Source: Candidatus Woesebacteria bacterium
Lineage (GTDB): Bacteria; Patescibacteriota; Microgenomatia; UBA8517; UBA10165
Assembly (NCBI GenBank): GCA_002686465.1
Contig: NZCP01000005.1
Location: 3,372-14,842, forward strand
Length of the DNA: 11,471 bases
Reading direction: 5' to 3'
The notes under the pieces are model-generated. The model saw only the letters and a list, made by a program, of their open reading frames with translations. It was not told where the DNA came from and searched no databases. Both the position numbers and the translations under genes were made by a program. Each line of letters starts with the position of its first letter. The stretch's first letter is position 1. Below, piece after piece: positions 11,336 to 11,471 of this stretch.

Positions 11336-11471
11336 ATGGCAATTGTTAAAAAGAAAATTGGTGGGAAGAAGCTTGTCGAGGTGCAACGCGAAGAACCGTA
11401 TGTAGACGCAAGCAGGGGAGTAGCTGCTCAAGATATGACACAACCGTACAAGGTGCGGTTCAAGATTAAGG
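11336..11471 (+). CDS. Partial unknown protein running off the window
   Basis: From ATG 11336 to the edge, about 45 residues with no stop codon. The start is basic (MAIVKKKIGGKKLVEV), then REEPYVDASRGVAAQDM and YKVRFKIK. GGGAGAAAGAAG upstream of the ATG gives a ribosome site. A small hairpin CCCAC/GTGGG lies at 11308-11320 between it and the previous stop codon. Too little to identify. Confidence 0.65.
   Translation, partial: MAIVKKKIGGKKLVEVQREEPYVDASRGVAAQDMTQPYKVRFKIK

Overview
The window reads as part of a large, lytic, tailed dsDNA phage (Caudoviricetes, T4-like or jumbo style). Every supported gene is on the + strand, packing is tight (many overlaps or 1-2 base gaps), and most genes are small and unrecognised. 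The recognisable ones are phage-type: rIIA- and rIIB-like proteins, a phage-borne sigma70-family factor, a phage-borne ribosomal protein bS21, a macro-domain protein and a free-standing DnaA C-terminal DNA-binding domain. The host cannot be named from this window. The promoters match the general TTGACA/TATAAT consensus.

Layout. (1) 1-430: no convincing gene; a foldable, probably transcribed region ending in a strong intrinsic terminator. (2) 473-1337: a Gln/Pro-rich protein with a PPQGM repeat array, then an acidic protein with paired cysteines. (3) 1416-3017: a small gene on its own promoter, then a cluster of sigma factor, Lys-rich 61-aa protein and bS21. (4) 3033-5340: rIIA on its own consensus promoter, closed by tandem hairpins. 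(5) 5374-7213: three small genes, then rIIB with its own promoter and terminator. (6) 7219-7850: macro-domain gene followed by two strongly folded intergenic elements. (7) 7880-11471: two consensus promoters that drive at least a dozen tightly coupled small genes, including the DnaA domain IV protein, running off the right edge.

The most striking point is regulatory. Three promoters (3033, 7880, 8644) have exact TTGACA, a 17-bp spacer, exact TATAAT, then exactly 7 bases and an ATG. The expected transcription start is the A of that ATG, so these genes, including rIIA, are predicted to have leaderless mRNAs with no Shine-Dalgarno site. The same cluster encodes a sigma factor (which promoters are read) and bS21 (a 30S protein next to the anti-Shine-Dalgarno site, acting in initiation). 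I propose, as inference, that sigma, bS21 and leaderless genes form a transcription plus translation takeover unit. Other genes here have ordinary Shine-Dalgarno sites, so the phage mixes both start modes.
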